NCBI RefSeq assembly: GCF_963924675.1
Contig: NC_089221.1
Coordinates: forward strand, 4,461,851 to 4,525,850
DNA length: 64,000 nucleotides
Direction of reading: 5' to 3'
DNA from: Phocoena phocoena
Taxonomy: Eukaryota; Chordata; Mammalia; Artiodactyla; Phocoenidae
Every line of letters begins with the position of its first letter. Positions within the stretch are counted from its first letter, which is position 1. Of the stretch, positions 45,498 to 58,372 are shown piece by piece. Below the pieces are notes generated by a model. The model had not been told where the DNA came from and ran no database searches. It saw nothing but the letters and a program-made list of their open reading frames with translations. A program made the translations under genes and the position numbers.

Positions 45498-46055
45498 AAC
45501 CAAGATGGCCTTCAGTAGGTGAATGGATAAACTGGCACATCCAGACAATGGAACACTATTCAGAACTAAAAAGAAACAAGTTATCAATCATGAAAAGACA
45601 TGGAAGAAGGTTAAAGGCATATGACTAAGTGAAAGAAGCCAATCTGAAAAGGCTACATGCTGTACCATTTCAACTATATGACATTCTAGAAAAGGCAGAG
45701 CTGTGGAGACAATAAAAAGCTCAGAGGTTGGGGAGGGAGGAACGAATAGGTGGAACACAGAGGATTTAAAGAGAATTTCACATAGAGTGTGAAAACACTA
45801 TGATGCTGTAGGAATGGATACACATCAATAAACATTTGTCCAAACCCACAGAACGTACAACATCAAGAGTGAACCTTAATGACAACTATAGACTTTGAGG
45901 GATTATGATGTGTCAGTCAGTGCAGGTTCATCGATGATAACAAATGTTCCATCTGGTGGAGGGTGTTAAGAGTGGAGGAGGCTAAGCAGGTGCGGTGGGA
46001 ACTCTCTGTACCTTTCACTTTTGAACCTAAAACTGTTTTCAGAAATTAAGTTGAA
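45498..46055 (+). repeat. Old L1 3' end, sense
   Basis: 'caaccaagatggccttcagt' 'aggtgaatggataaac', 'ggaacactattcagaactaa' and 'gaagccaatctgaaaaggct' match the end of L1M ORF2. 'gaatggatacacatcaataa' and the later 'gatgataacaaatgttccat' fit its 3' UTR. Confidence 0.75.
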
Positions 46056-46087
46056 AGGAAGGAAGGGAGGGAGGGAGGGAGGAAGGG
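46056..46087. repeat. (GGGA)n/(GGAA)n simple repeat
   Basis: A purine tract follows the L1 3' end and may have grown from its A-rich tail. Confidence 0.9.
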
Positions 46088-48940
46088 GTCTTCCCGGTGG
46101 CCTAGCAGCCTGAGCAGTGGGAACAAGTAGGGCTCTGGGAGAGCCTTTTTTCATAGCCAGAAATTCTATGACTTCATTCATTCATGCATTTGATTCTTCA
46201 TGCCCGTCAGAGCCTACGGATACAGAGCCTGATGGCCTTGTACACAGGCCTGAGGACTTTCTGGGACCTACCAGGGCTCCTCAGCCCCACACTCTAGGGC
46301 TGTTTTTCTCCAGCAGTGTGGCTGGTCCATTTTTGATAGGATATGATGCCTTATCCTGTGGTAAATAACATGCAAATGAACAGTGAGCTCCACCCAGGGA
46401 TCCCTGGCCTCCTCTGTAATATTGGTCACACACATGACCAGTCTAATGTTTCTGATTATGGAGAAATTTAATTCTGGGTCTTGTACATATCTGCTTTTGT
46501 GATGACAATGAGAATCAAGTATTCCAGACTTTTCTATTTCAAATAAGTTGTCTGTTCTCCTGGGGTGCAGAGATATCAATACATCCTCTGCAAGCTTTCT
46601 CTCCTCTTCTGTTGTCCTCTCCTAATTAGACACAGGACAGTGCAGAGGTGTCAGACAGAACTGGCTGTGGAGGGAGTGTCCAGTCTCCATTTTCCAAAAG
46701 AAAATGCACAAGGCTGAGTCACACATCCCACCTGGCACCTCCTATTCCTATTCACTGGTGCTGTTCCAGCTTGTTGCAAGGTGGGCCAATGCCACAGGAA
46801 TCACCACTTAGCAGCTGACTGCAATGATCTAGGGTTTCCTGTAGCCATTCCTGAGGCCCCAGAAGCACCCGAAGAATGCAAACCTCTCAGAGAAGGAGGG
46901 TACAAGGATGGATCATGCAGCGTCCTGGGCTGACCTCGGCTCCAGGGTCTGGATTTGGCTTTGCCCTGTTACAGGGACATTGATGCTGCATTTTGTTTGT
47001 AACTCTGAGGTCCCGTCAGGCATCTGGCAGCCTCCACACCTGGGGAGAGCAGACAAGCTGAATGAATCTTCGCATGCGGTGGAGAGCAGCCAGAGGAAGT
47101 AAACAGGGGCCGTTCCTGGCAGCCCGCAGGGCTTGGAGGCTGGATCCCTGGCCCTGGGGAAGCATCATGCTCACCTTTGCACCAAGGTTTAGGGCATCAG
47201 CCAACCTGTACAAGGGCCCTTTCCAGGTGATCGAAAGTAATAACGCTCATTTCTCTCTAGTCTTCACAAAGACTCTGTATGCTTCCACCACCTCAGCTTC
47301 TGAGCTCGGTAAACAGACCATCTGGAAACTGTCTGGCTTTCCTGGTTGTTGCCTGAGCCCTGCCTACCTCTTTCGTACCCTGCTTTGCTGTGAAAGAAGG
47401 AGTGCTTGTGGGTGGCTGGTGAAGCGGGTCCAGGGAGATCTTCAACACAGAACAGCCTGCACGGGCCAGGACAGGGGTGCTGGTGGTGCGGAGGTAAGAG
47501 CAGGCCCTGCCCCCAGGGTCCCCAGGCTGGTCGGGGACAAGACAACACCACGTGCAAGAGCAGAGTGGAGGTGGGCACACAGCTGGGGGGTGCAGGGGAG
47601 GAGGTGGACAGGCCTGCCTCTGCACTGAGACCCTCACCCCTCAGATGTGTGTGTGTGTGTGTGCTGAGTGTGCCTGTTTGTGTACGTGCTCCCCTATGCA
47701 GGTGGAGACCTCTGGGCATGTCTGTGGGCTTATATGCTGGTGTGTATCCATGTTTGCGTGCTCACATGTGTGAGTGTGTCATGGTGTATATGTGTGCCTA
47801 CACACCTGTGTGCATGGCAGTCTGTGTGCGTGCACTTGTATGTGGTGTGGGACAGTTATACTGAGACCCTGGCTCAACTCCTAGGCTGTTCTGACTTAAC
47901 TATGAACACAGACACACCAGGCTTCATGGGCGTCCCTCTAGTGACAAACAGTAAGGGAGTATATATTTACTTCTTGAGCAGATGTGGCATAAAGTGGCGT
48001 CCTCATTTACACCTGGAAAAGCAGGTTCAAGAAGCAAAGTCCAGGCACCTTGCAAATCTCCATCCTGCATCCACATCTGGCTTCTCAGAGCCTGGAGGTG
48101 ACCATGTGCTGTGAAAGGCCAGCTGCACAATTCTAGCTCAGGATTAAAGAAATGTTATTAATTGATTCAACACGATTTGCTAGTTTGGAAGCATGACTTC
48201 CTTGTGGGGTGCTGGCTTGAAAGGAACCATGAGAGCTCATTGGAACACTGTCTCTGAGGCCAGACTTTGCCCAAATTGGCCCAGGAGGTGTTTGTTCTGA
48301 CTTGGCTCTAATATCTGTGGGGGAAGACCCCTCACAGCTCCCCTGGCAGGTGTTTGAGTGGCTCAGCTCTTCTCATCACAGGGTTTCCTGATGTTCTAAA
48401 TTACTGTCATCCCTGTGAGCAGTTACCCTCCTGGAATCGTTCCCAGGACTTTTCTCATAGGAGGAAGGAGGAGGGTCTGTGATACCTTTGAGAGGCAGGT
48501 GTGGCCACACTCATGCACTCCACAAGACCACGTCCTTTAGGGCGGCACTCACATCCTGCCACTTTCACGCGCTCTCTCTGAAAGCATGTGCCCCAGAGGG
48601 ACTAAACGGTGCTGTTTTCAGACCTTCTTTATTCCTAGCAGACACCTCCTCTTAGCAAGCTCCTGGGATTCCGTGCTTGACTTTCAGGGTGACAGCTGCT
48701 CTTGCCAGTGCCCTAGAATGTCATCCTGAATGTTCGGTCTCTGCAGAATGTGAAGGCACCTTTGAGATTTTAGTTAAGAAAGAAGGGATGACAAGCTGGA
48801 TCCTAAGGTTGTCACGGTTGTACTTTTTATTATTATACTTTTATTTGTGAAATCTACTCACCATGATTTGATGAACAGTGCAGACTATCTTTTTCCTTTC
48901 TTTCTTTTCCATTTTTGGGACTCCAGGCTCAAAGGATCCT

Positions 48941-48943
<3 letters not shown>
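46088..48943. other. Unique, partly GC-rich sequence with a TG-rich zone
   Basis: The longest open frame of the whole window (47062-47628, 188 codons, plus) lies here, with overlapping frames on both strands. Its low-complexity, domain-free translation and GC-rich context argue against a gene. The part at 47646-47860 is a TG-rich degenerate repeat starting with a pure (TG)9 at 47646-47663. Confidence 0.45.
47646..47860. repeat. Degenerate TG-rich repeat
   Basis: A pure 'tg' run passes into variants such as 'gtgtgcctgtttgtgtacgt' and 'catgtgtgagtgtgtcatgg', as in an old, mutated microsatellite. Confidence 0.75.

Positions 48944-48998
<55 letters not shown>
48944..48998. repeat. (CT)n microsatellite
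   Basis: About 55 bp of 'tc' dinucleotides with a single 'ccc' interruption. It produces spurious Ser/Leu-rich open frames at 48847-49171. Confidence 0.95.
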
Positions 48999-51900
48999 TA
49001 AGGCTCATATCCAAATTCAGGTGTCCTGACCTCTACTCTAAGACCCTATTATTGCCTCCTTTTCAATTCTCTTTCTTCATACCCATGGCTTCATTCAACA
49101 CCCAGTCTCTATTCATTGTGCTCAAAACAGATAGCAGAAGAGGGGGAGCCGAGAAAGAACCCTGGGAGTGACCTGCCTGTGAGAGGGGGAGCAGGTCATG
49201 GTGTTGGGAAGGCCGGGGAGGTGGGAGTTATAGCACAAATGGCCCTGGACACAGGTACTTTAGCAAGTCTGGGTGATTGGAAACCTGCAGTGAAAGGTTT
49301 TAATCAAGTGATGGTGACAGAGCCACATGACTTTAGGCCAATGAAGGAATGAGGATAAGATGAGACATAAATGTTGCCTTTCTTCCCCACCGAAATATTG
49401 TGGACAGCACAGCTTCAGACTGAGACCCAAGTTTCTGGATAAGGGAGAGCAGCCATGTGCACTCACCGATGTTACCATATGCCCTCCCGGGGTGTAATGC
49501 TTCCCATAGGATGTAAGATGGCCAAATGAGGACACAGTTACAGCAACATTAGGAGACCATGCTCTGAAAGGATGGGCTCTCTCTCACAGCGTGTGCTCTG
49601 AATCAGAGACACTTGTATGGAGCCAGCTCCCCACAGCCAGAGCCCTGGGTCTGGGAATTCAGAGGAGGATAGGGCAAGGAGTTCTCTCACTGTGACCCCT
49701 GTGATGCCCTCTCGGAATGTCTGCCGCTGCAATGTGACTTCTGCTGGTTTGAAGTCCTGGACCACAAGCGTTCCATGAACAAGAAATGCAGACGACCCTC
49801 TTCAGGGGAGCTCATACCCCTGAATTTAGCTGGAGCTTCACACGGGCTGGCGAGGGCGATCCAGACAATGAGGGGGAATTGGGCTGCTGCCTCATGGTGC
49901 AGACACGCAGGGTGAAATCTACAGCCCAGACCTCCCCTGGGCACCTTGTGATGTTTTCATCTCCCATGGTAAACCGTAATGGAAAATCACAGAAGAAAGA
50001 CAGGGCCAGAGAATCAGACCTTCAGGAACGAAGGTGGTTCTGGCTGAGGGCTATGGAACACAGCCTGGACTTAGAAGAAGATGGTCCGAATCAGCCACAG
50101 ACCTGGGGCAACTTCAGGGTGTCAATTGTGCACGTTCTCCTTCTAGCTTGTTATGATTATATGTGTGTGTATGTGAACTCATTTCTTCTTTTTCCGCCTT
50201 CCTTCTTTTGTGATTTTATTTATTTATCATTAGTCAATCATTAATCCATTTAGTATTTAGGTAAGAAGATATTCAGGTGGGACTGTGGAAGAATTTGGGG
50301 GGTAATTCACATTTCTCAAGGATGGTTTGCATGGCTGTTGCTCAGAGAAGGACACAATACTTTGGGGGACTTCATATCTTCCTCTTCTGGGACACAGCGT
50401 CTTCGTTGGGTGAAGGGTAATTCTGGTTTCTTAGGTGAAGGCATAAAGCTGTCAGTGGTGTGCATCCAAGTTCATGCGTGGGAAGAAGGGTATGTGTGGA
50501 TGCTAAGTCATAGGCAGAGAGTGGACTGGGATTAAGCTGCTGTTGTCAGCTTCAAAACCGTCCTCTGTATTCTGTGGGCCACATGTCTCCTGTGTCAGGT
50601 GCTTCCTTTCAGTCTCTTTCCAAAGGACAAGAAGCAGCCTGGAGGGTTAGAGGGGGAGAAGGGACTTAGTTCCTTCCTTTCACTCATGGTTCCAGATCTA
50701 CACTCTGATGCACAGTTGAATCCAGTTTCCAGTTTTCCTTGAAATCTGAGTCCTGTGAGGTCCCTTCCAAGGTTCTGTGGCACCAGCACCATCTGAGATA
50801 CACTTTCCTTGGAAACCTGGGTCTCAGCTCTGCAGGACTCTCCCCATGCTTTTATGATCCAATAAGGTCAACTTCTTACCTTTGGTTCCCCAGCCCTGCT
50901 GGTTGATTCTGCAGTTACCACCTCTGTGTCATCTCTGTCCTGCTGCTTTCTCAGCTCTCAGAACTGAGGCAGTCAAGCCCCTGCATTCAATTCCCACAGT
51001 GAAGATACCTGGCATGCTGCTGGTTTTCCTGACCAAACCTGACTAATCCAATATCCTTGTGAATAAATGTGAAATGAAGGTGATACTCAACTGGAGGATA
51101 CAGTTGAGGGAAGGTTTCAGTTGGTGATAACATTACTTCTAATAAAACTCAAAAACAAGGACAGAAGGTTTTTGTTGCTGTTGTTGTTTTAAAAGATGTG
51201 AAGACCTGAGCATGTTTACAAAGTGAGGGAGTCAATTCCCTATTGAGAGAGAGAGGGTGACAATAGCGAAGAGAGAAGAGAGGATAATTGTTGGATCAAG
51301 TCCTAGAAGGCTGAACTCAGCAAAGGGGGGAACAGGAGGGAAGGAGAGGAAGAAGGGTGAGGACAAAAGGGCATTTACAAGTGGGGAGAAGCAAGAGCAT
51401 TTCTGCCCTTGTTCCGAGAAGTACAAGTTAAGGCGGTTTGAGTGAGGCCACTGGGGATGGGGGTAGGGTAGCTGAAGGAAGAGTAACATTTACAGCAGCT
51501 GGTGGGAGACACACTCTGGAAACTCAGAGTTTGGTAGGTTAAGGTCGCGGAGCAGCACTCCGGGGAGGGGAGGGGTAGGGGGCCTTCAGATGGTGTGAGT
51601 TTCCAGCAGAACAAGCCAGAGCGACAGGAACGCTTTGGAGCCCCAGGTAGGATGTGTCAGGTGTGGTGACCTGGGTGACACAGAGCCCTAATCTACTCAG
51701 AGGGCAGGCCGGTGTGTCACACACATTTTCTCTATAACCTTATCTTACATCAAAACTCTCCCAGCCCATTCTCCCAGCTATGTGAGTTACTGTCATTTTG
51801 AGTTTCTCTATTTTGTCATCTCAGCAAGTTCCATTGAGTGGTGAACATGCCCTGAGGGGCACTTCCAGGGTAATTTCCTTCCTCACCTAGTATGGGTCAC

Positions 51901-52821
51901 CATGACTCCCTGTTTTGTAAGAATATTTGTATTTAATGATGCTCAGGGGATCCAAGGTGCTTCACTTCACAGTGAAGAAAGGGTAAAAATAGGGATACTT
52001 GGGAAATGTGTGTATAAATGAGACTCTTTCCCTAAATTAAACCCAGATATATTTCCCGCCTACTTTACACTTTTGTCCCACTATATTTTTAAACTCCCAT
52101 CCTGTTCCCCTCCCCCCTCCTCTGCCACCCCTGCATTTGTCATTATATTTAAGCAAATCCTTAAATGTGAGAAGAGCATTTACCTTGAAACTTCAGTGGG
52201 TGGATCAGAAGAGATATGAAGAAATCACCCCAAAGTTCTCATTTGAACCTTAGATTTAGGGTTATGTCTAGATTTTTCTGAACACTGATACCTGTTCAGA
52301 CATTCATGGGTTTGGTCCTGGACTTGACTTCTCTCTTGCTTCTAGTTCTTGCTGACACTTAAACAGAGGATAATTTTTTTTTTTTTTTTTGCTCTTAGTC
52401 AAAGGAACTAAAGGTTGTGATCAGACTATTAGAAGCATCCATGGGAGATCAATTCCTGGTGAGCAGTTCCTGCCATCTAGTTCCCACTGCCACTGGGGAC
52501 CCAGAGCTCACCGTGTTCCCTGTGCCTGCAGGGAGGGTGTCCCAGGGCAGATCTTCCACGTGAGAAGGCATTTGTCACCAACCCCTCTCCCAGCCTTGTG
52601 ACAGCAGAGGCCATGTGTCTGGGTCTGTGTTATCCTTTCAGAAGATCTTCAAGGCTGCCACTCACCTTGGTTCTGGGCTTCTTTTTCATTAGTCCCTGTG
52701 TCTTGGTACTTGGTACCTAATAGCTCTGTCTATATTATATTCTTTGCTCATGAGTCATGGTATTCAAAATCCCATGTAGACAGCAAGGGGCAGGATGTGT
52801 GTGCTGTAGTGTAACATCTGG

Positions 52822-52823
<2 letters not shown>
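48999..52823. other. Unique sequence, no feature recognised
   Basis: About 3.8 kb without a named repeat. Open frames up to 152 codons (49786-50244, plus) lack domains and overlap frames on the other strand. A T run is at 52374-52390. The part at 51230-51360 is purine-rich. Confidence 0.45.
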
Positions 52824-52890
<67 letters not shown>

Positions 52891-52907
52891 TGAGAGAGAG
52901 AGAGAGA
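52824..52907. repeat. Compound (GT)n(GA)n microsatellite
   Basis: About 35 bp of 'gt' is followed directly by about 49 bp of 'ga' with two small interruptions. Long minus-strand frames at 52735-53149 are created by it and are not genes. Confidence 0.96.
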
Positions 52908-53733
52908 TGGCACCCTGAAATACATCTCGGAAGACACTGCAGAGGTGAAGGATGCACACACTCCTCCCCAACACCCCGGGCAACAGCGGGCCTCCCCCTC
53001 CTCCAGAGGAAGTGGAGGCAAAGCAAATCATGGTTGTCCAGGCTCTTTGGAAATGTCCCCTGGTGCCCTGCTGCCTTGCTCTGCTCTCTCTGCAGCTGGC
53101 ACACTCTGTCGAAACCAAGCTCGACAGTCTTTGCAGGAATGCACAGCATATGCTTTTATGTGGGAGTTTATTTTCCAGCAGATAGGCCTTGGCTCTGTGC
53201 CTTTTGGGAGAGAGCTAGGAAACAAAAACCAGCTTTTTTTCCCTTTTTTTAAAAGCTGCTGGTAAAACGGATTGAGAGAGGCTGCATGACCAATGACTGA
53301 AAGCAGAAGGGGAAACTCTCCTTTCCCTGGACCTTCCTGGTGACCCTGAGTCCCAGCTTCAAAGGCAGGGCGGGGGGAACCTGAGCTCATGGCATCTCGC
53401 ACCACCCCTGCTTTCCCACTGCAGAAGCATGGCGGGGGGGGGGGCAATATCAGTTATTCAGTGAATACTTAAAAATCCTCTGGGGAGGATAGCTTATTGA
53501 GGAAAGGGCATATCCTAAATCAAGTAGATATTTTCAGAGGCAACCGAAGTCTGAACCCAGATGAGGACCTGAGACTCGTGTGCAGAATATAGGGTCAATG
53601 GAGGCTGGAACAGAGGGCTCCTGAAGTGCCCTGTTCCAGGTTCACCACCACGACCATGTCTGAAGGGCTCAGAACCGCTAACAGAACTTAACATCAAGGT
53701 GCTAAGGGAAAGTAGGGGTTTGAAGTCAGAGAG
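52908..53733. other. Unique sequence with a G run
   Basis: A run of about 12 G at 53434-53445 is the only simple repeat. Five overlapping open frames on both strands (up to 139 codons) show no domain. Confidence 0.45.
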
Positions 53734-53734
53734 C

Positions 53735-53872
53735 AGTGCCATATTCTGCTCAGCCTTTTGGGGTCTGTGCTGTCTTGGACAGGTTATTCCCCTTTCTGAT
53801 CCTCAGTTTTCATCTGGGGATAAGAAGGCATGCCTGGCAGCTTCGTGATAAACGGAGAATCATAGATAACCA
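53735..53872 (+). repeat. MIR SINE, sense (weak)
   Basis: 'gtcttggacaggttattccc' followed by 'ctgatcctcagttttcatct' 'gggga' fits the MIR core ('...gggcaagttacttaacctctctgtgcctcagtttcctcatctgtaa...'). Confidence 0.5.
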
Positions 53873-54237
53873 TGAGCCCCCATGCTGGCGCCCGAGTTAC
53901 GGGAGTGGACACTTTGAAATGGGTGGCAGTGCTGATCACATTCCCTCAAATATGATTAGTCATCTTTAAAAAATTTCTTCTCATAAGGTTGACTTTGGGA
54001 GATTTATTTTTGAGACTGGAGAGGAGAGGAAACAGGGAGGAACCTGGTCCTGAATTGCTGTAATAATGCTAACAGTGGATGAAGCCATGGGTCAGAAGTC
54101 TAAGTAATGGGCTGGAGACGTCCCTCTGCCATTAGATGGGGGCGTGGGACACAGCTGGGCCTCCTTCCGCCTTCAGCTACCCCAGGACCAGAGTGAGAGC
54201 TTTAATCTAAATGGTCTTTTATTATTGACACTAATTT
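53873..54237. other. Unique sequence, no feature recognised
   Basis: No repeat family or gene identified. Confidence 0.5.
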
Positions 54238-54442
54238 AGAACAAGGGTGCCTAACCACAGTTGATTTTGCCATCCAGAGGCACTTAGTAATGTCTGGAGA
54301 CATTTTCAGTTGTCACAACTGGAGGGTGCTACTGGCATATAGTGGGTAGAGAAAGAGGTTCCAATAAGCATCCTAAAATGCACAGGACAGGCTTCATGAC
54401 AGAGAATTATCCAACTCCAAATGGCAGTGCCACCAAAGTTGA
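54238..54442 (+). repeat. hAT-Charlie MITE (MER5A type)
   Basis: 'gattttgccatccagaggca', 'gtaatgtctggagacatttt', 'gggtgctactggcatatagt' and 'catcctaaaatgcacaggac' 'aggc' are the MER5A landmarks in order, ending near 'caccaaagttga'. The terminal repeats are eroded. Confidence 0.82.
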
Positions 54443-54461
54443 TTAGATGAAGTAAATGAAG

Positions 54462-54463
<2 letters not shown>

Positions 54464-54505
<42 letters not shown>
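54464..54505. repeat. (TG)21 microsatellite
   Basis: 42 bp of uninterrupted 'tg', the longest pure dinucleotide tract in the window. Confidence 0.97.
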
Positions 54506-54507
<2 letters not shown>

Positions 54508-55914
54508 GAAAACTTACTCCAAGGATAGGCATGTCTTAGACGTTTTGGAACTTATCCTTGACTTAGAAAAAATCTAGAAGATAAAACTTTTGCACATTTT
54601 TAAAATAAATATATTTTAGCACACGTTTCAGGATAGTGTCTTATGAAATCTGGACATGCATGGAAGATGCTAAAATTGCAACCAAATGTATCACCTGCTT
54701 CAAAGGTAACATGTTGTTTGAAAGAAGAGATAATTTTGTGTTTAGTTTCAAGACTCTTTTCCACTTACCCCGTCTGGTTTTAATCTAGTCTTATTTGCTA
54801 TCTAACATATCATTATTGAAAACAACTGACATTAAAAAGTGTCTGATATGAACGCTTCCCTTCTCCCTCCTCTCCTCCTTGTCTTTTATATCATTGTGTA
54901 ACTATGTTTGGTATTAATTAAGCTTTATCCAGATGGAAGGGTGGATATCTACTTACAGAATTATGCACAGATGCTCCATAAAATCCATCTGGCCAAGAGA
55001 AACAGGAAGCTTAGCTGTTCTTTAGGTAAGACATGTTTTGCTGTGGATACAAAGAAATGTCCTCTTCTTAAGAGTGCTTAGGTTTAATAAATGAAAATGT
55101 CCTGATCCCTCATTTTTATTCCATTTAACTTATGCCACATTTAGTACACAGTGATCAGCTAAGGATGACAGCCAGGTGTACCAGCAATCCTGCACGATGC
55201 AGCTGGCAAGATGCTAAGGGCCAGATGAACAATTCTCTATCTCTCACTCTTTCTCCTCACTTGGATTTAGTTGTGTCACATTTGTAGAAATAGGAATGAT
55301 TCCTGGGAAAAATTCAAGGAGACAGATACCATTTTTTTCTTGTGCCTACATTTGGGTCCCCTCCAAAGAGCATATGGACTAAATTGGTAGCTGGACTGTC
55401 CTTAGAACCTACCTTAATCTCAGACTAATCCACGAGAGGCTGACTTCTTGCTCATTCCAGAGAATATCAAAGCCCTAGCCAGTCTTTCTAGACCTTTCAG
55501 GATTCATTTCCTATTGAATTATTCCATCAATATTGAGTGCCTACAGCGTGGCAGGTGTTGCTTTACATTTTCCACCCTAACCTATTATATCCTCACATAT
55601 GTGACCTTGATAATTCATTTAACCTCTCCACGTTCCAATTCCCCTCAACTACAAAGACGAAGATGACATGGAAAATTATGCATTACTTAATGCACATGTT
55701 CCCTCTCACCACACGTGCCATGTCTTCGGGTAATGATGGCTTTTCAGAGACCTGCACCAGGCTTATCCTGAGAGTCTGTGAAATTGTATCTCTGGTAGAT
55801 AAGCACAGTCTATGTGCTGTCACCCTGGGTTATTTTCACTGGTTTTGGCCTCCCAGTGAGTTCATTTATGTGGGATTGCCTCCCTGAGTACAATATGATC
55901 TGCTGGTCTTGACC
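54506..55914. other. Unique sequence, weak L2/MIR-like motif
   Basis: A motif 'attgagtgcctacagcgtgg' near 55533 recalls the L2/MIR antisense end. Overlapping frames at 55448-55887 have no domain. No gene supported. Confidence 0.45.
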
Positions 55915-56250
55915 GCTGCCACATAATTTACATAATCATTCCGGAATTTAATTAAAAACTTCTCTGCATTCTAAAAATAATCTATCCTTTTGCTTATTTT
56001 TATACCCCTAACATGGCTGCCAAGTTTTTGCTTGGAGTGAAATATGAGTTAAAACTGATATACCGGAATGGTATTAATTATAGCACCCCAAATAGTAACG
56101 AAAAGCTGCATTGCAAAAATTACTAGTTAACCACATACAAATAGTGCTTGCTGTCAGCTTTTTATAGCTAAAATTGGGACTAAGCTGGGCCCAATGTGTT
56201 CAGAGCTGCTATAGCCGCCAAGAAACAGTAATGCAAGTATGTTAATCTGA
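55915..56250. promoter_or_regulatory. Candidate conserved non-coding element
   Basis: This repeat-free stretch is dense in homeodomain-like TAAT/ATTA cores ('acataatttacataatcatt', 'aatttaattaaaaactt', 'ggtattaattatag'). It contains a perfect 10-bp palindrome, attccggaat (55938-55947), and the core ccggaat again near 56064. Such texture is common in developmental enhancers, but without alignment this is only a suggestion. Confidence 0.3.
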
Positions 56251-56856
56251 AGACTTGAAAAGTGAGGACCATAAGTGCAGGTCCCCTGGATTTGAGGTCA
56301 AGTTTCCTGTGGTCTCTAGAACATACTGCTCTTACGTATTTGGAGGATCAAAAAGAAAACACAACTTATAATGCCGCTGGGAGAAGTAGCTGGTTAAAAT
56401 ATTCCAAGCATATTGAGATCTTTTCCACTATAAATAACTATGCTGTTTTTTTATTTTATCATTAAGTTATAACAATAGCTGTGGTACAATTAAGTAACGT
56501 TTAGATTTTCCCTGCAATCAAGGCTTTTGGCCCTGTTTTTTTGTTGGTTTGTTTGTTTATAAGAGAAAAGTTCTTTTGTAAAGAAAGTAAATCAAATTCT
56601 GGAAACAAATAATAATTTCTTGGTAGGGACAAAGGAAAGATCAACAGTGAGATTGCAATGCAATAAAAGCTCATTTGAACCAAATCAGTGTTGTCCCTGG
56701 AACTTAGGAAACTCCAGTTCTAAAATGAAACTGTCCCCATAATCTAAAAGGTACATAAATTTTAATTTCTTGGTAAAAATGATTGAATAAACAGAGTTCC
56801 AATCTGTTTCACAAGCTTGTTCAAATAATATGGGCTTAATTCCTTGCTCTCTCCTT
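56251..56856. other. Unique sequence, no feature recognised
   Basis: AT-rich, with two small open frames (60-67 codons) and no repeat that I can name. Confidence 0.5.
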
Positions 56857-57066
56857 TTTTTATTATAATAATCGACATTTTATTTATTTTATTTTATTAA
56901 CCTCTTTATTGGCGTATAATTGTTTTACAACGTTGTGTTAGTTTCTGCTGTATAACAAAGTGAATCAGCTATACATATACATATACTCCTATATCCCCTC
57001 CCTCTGGCATCTCCCTCCCACCCTCCCTATCCTACCCCTCTAGGTGGTCACAAAGCACTGAGCTGA
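56857..57066 (-). repeat. L1 3' end, antisense, short
   Basis: 'cctctttattggcgtataat' 'tgttttacaacg', 'gtgttagtttctgctgtata' and 'aggtggtcacaaagcactga' are the reverse complement of the L1 3' UTR, as at 28575 and 37288. It is 5' truncated to about 200 bp. Possible flanking repeats are 'tctctccttttt' (about 56848) and 'tctctctttta' (about 57067). Confidence 0.9.
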
Positions 57067-58203
57067 TCTCTCTTTTAAAAACTGTGGTTGATTTGGTAAG
57101 CACACTTCACATGAAACATTAATGGAAAAAAGCTTGAGAGATTTCCATCAACCACTAATGAAGATACTTTTTGTAATTTTTTTACAGATAGTAGCTTTGC
57201 CTTTTAAGGGCTATTGGTTTTATTAATCATCCCCAAATTACTAAGCTATCCCATTCCATGCCTAGTAGGAAAACCCTGGTCTTGTATAATCTTTTGCAAA
57301 CTCCAATGGATGAGTTAAATTAATGGGCACACTAGCAGAGACGTGGAGTGTGTACAGTAAGTTTCAGACTCACTGCCTTGATAATCGTTGGCTCATGTTC
57401 AAGAGTGAGGAGCTTGGAAAGGTAAAATACCTACTTGACTGACACAGATTTTATTTCTGTGTCATAAGAAAGAAGCACATGAAATTATTTCTTCTGCAAG
57501 GAAGTGTATATTTTTCCCCTACAAAGTGGTTTCCATTCCAGGACCACTGGTCCATTTTCTTTCTTCTGGTACTTCTTACTTCCATATGAACATTTTTGGT
57601 CTTTACTATTTTGTGACTTAATAACAATCTCAGGAGGTCATGAAAGGGACCTGGCTTTTGCAAAGAAAATGGGTTAAAATGAAGAGAAAACTATCATATC
57701 TTCCTTGGGTTTTCTCTGTTCTGTAGATGCAGAGGGAATCTCTTCTGACCTGGAGCTCAAGGACATCCTTGACTTCAGGACCAATGTTAACAGTCAGGAG
57801 AATTTGACTAGACTTAATTCTGATTCTGTTCTGATCTCCAGTCTCTGATCTATTCATGTGACTCCTGTTTCTCCCATGTCTGTGCCCTCACCTGTTATCA
57901 TTGTTAAACCTGAGTTCTTGATGAGTGTCTCAGATTTTGAAAAAGAGCTGATATGTTGTAAAACTATTGATGAAGCACCTGTTCAAGTTCTTCAAGAACT
58001 TAGGGTCTGCAAAGTTCTGCTACTGAACATTATATCCTGTTTGAAGCTCTCAGTCTTTCTGTTTATTTCATGTTCTGTTCCTGGCTGCCTTGAGATTATC
58101 CTGAGATTCCTGGAACAAATCTTATACAGCTGGGATCTTCCTTCTCTTATGATGGGCCTATGAGGTAAGTCTATGTCAGTGCTTCTGGAAGGGCAGTAAC
58201 AAG
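57067..58203. other. Unique sequence, no feature recognised
   Basis: A 101-codon plus frame (57858-58163) and smaller minus frames show no domain that I recognise. No repeat named. Confidence 0.45.
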
Positions 58204-58372
58204 GTTGTCTGAGTCAGAATCATGTGGGATGCTTATTGGAAATTCAGACATTCTTCCCTCCCAACAGCCTTCTTGAATCATAATCTTTGGAGATAGAGTC
58301 CTATAATTAACATTTAAGCAAGCTGTTTAGCATGTTGAGATTAGAATGCACACCAGTGTGTGAGCCAGGGAT
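58204..58372 (+). repeat. hAT-Charlie MITE fragment (MER20/MER5 type)
   Basis: 'gtcagaatcatgtgggatgc' 'ttattggaaattcagac', then 'ttgaatcataatctttggag' and 'taacatttaagcaagctgtt' have the order of these non-autonomous hAT elements. Ends are approximate. Confidence 0.6.

Noticed and set aside
46086..46110. SINE-like head 'gtcttcccggtggcctagca'
   Set aside because: Only a dozen bases resemble a CHR head and no body follows.
47062..47628. Longest open frame, 188 codons, plus strand
   Set aside because: It lies in GC-rich unique DNA where stops are rare. There is no recognisable domain, overlapping frames of similar length run on the opposite strand, and there is no promoter or splice context.
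52735..53149. Minus-strand frames with Ser-Leu and Thr-His runs
   Set aside because: Translations of the GT/GA microsatellite; same reasoning applies to the CT tract at 48847-49171.
57858..58163. 101-codon plus-strand frame
   Set aside because: No domain or family match recognised and no supporting context.
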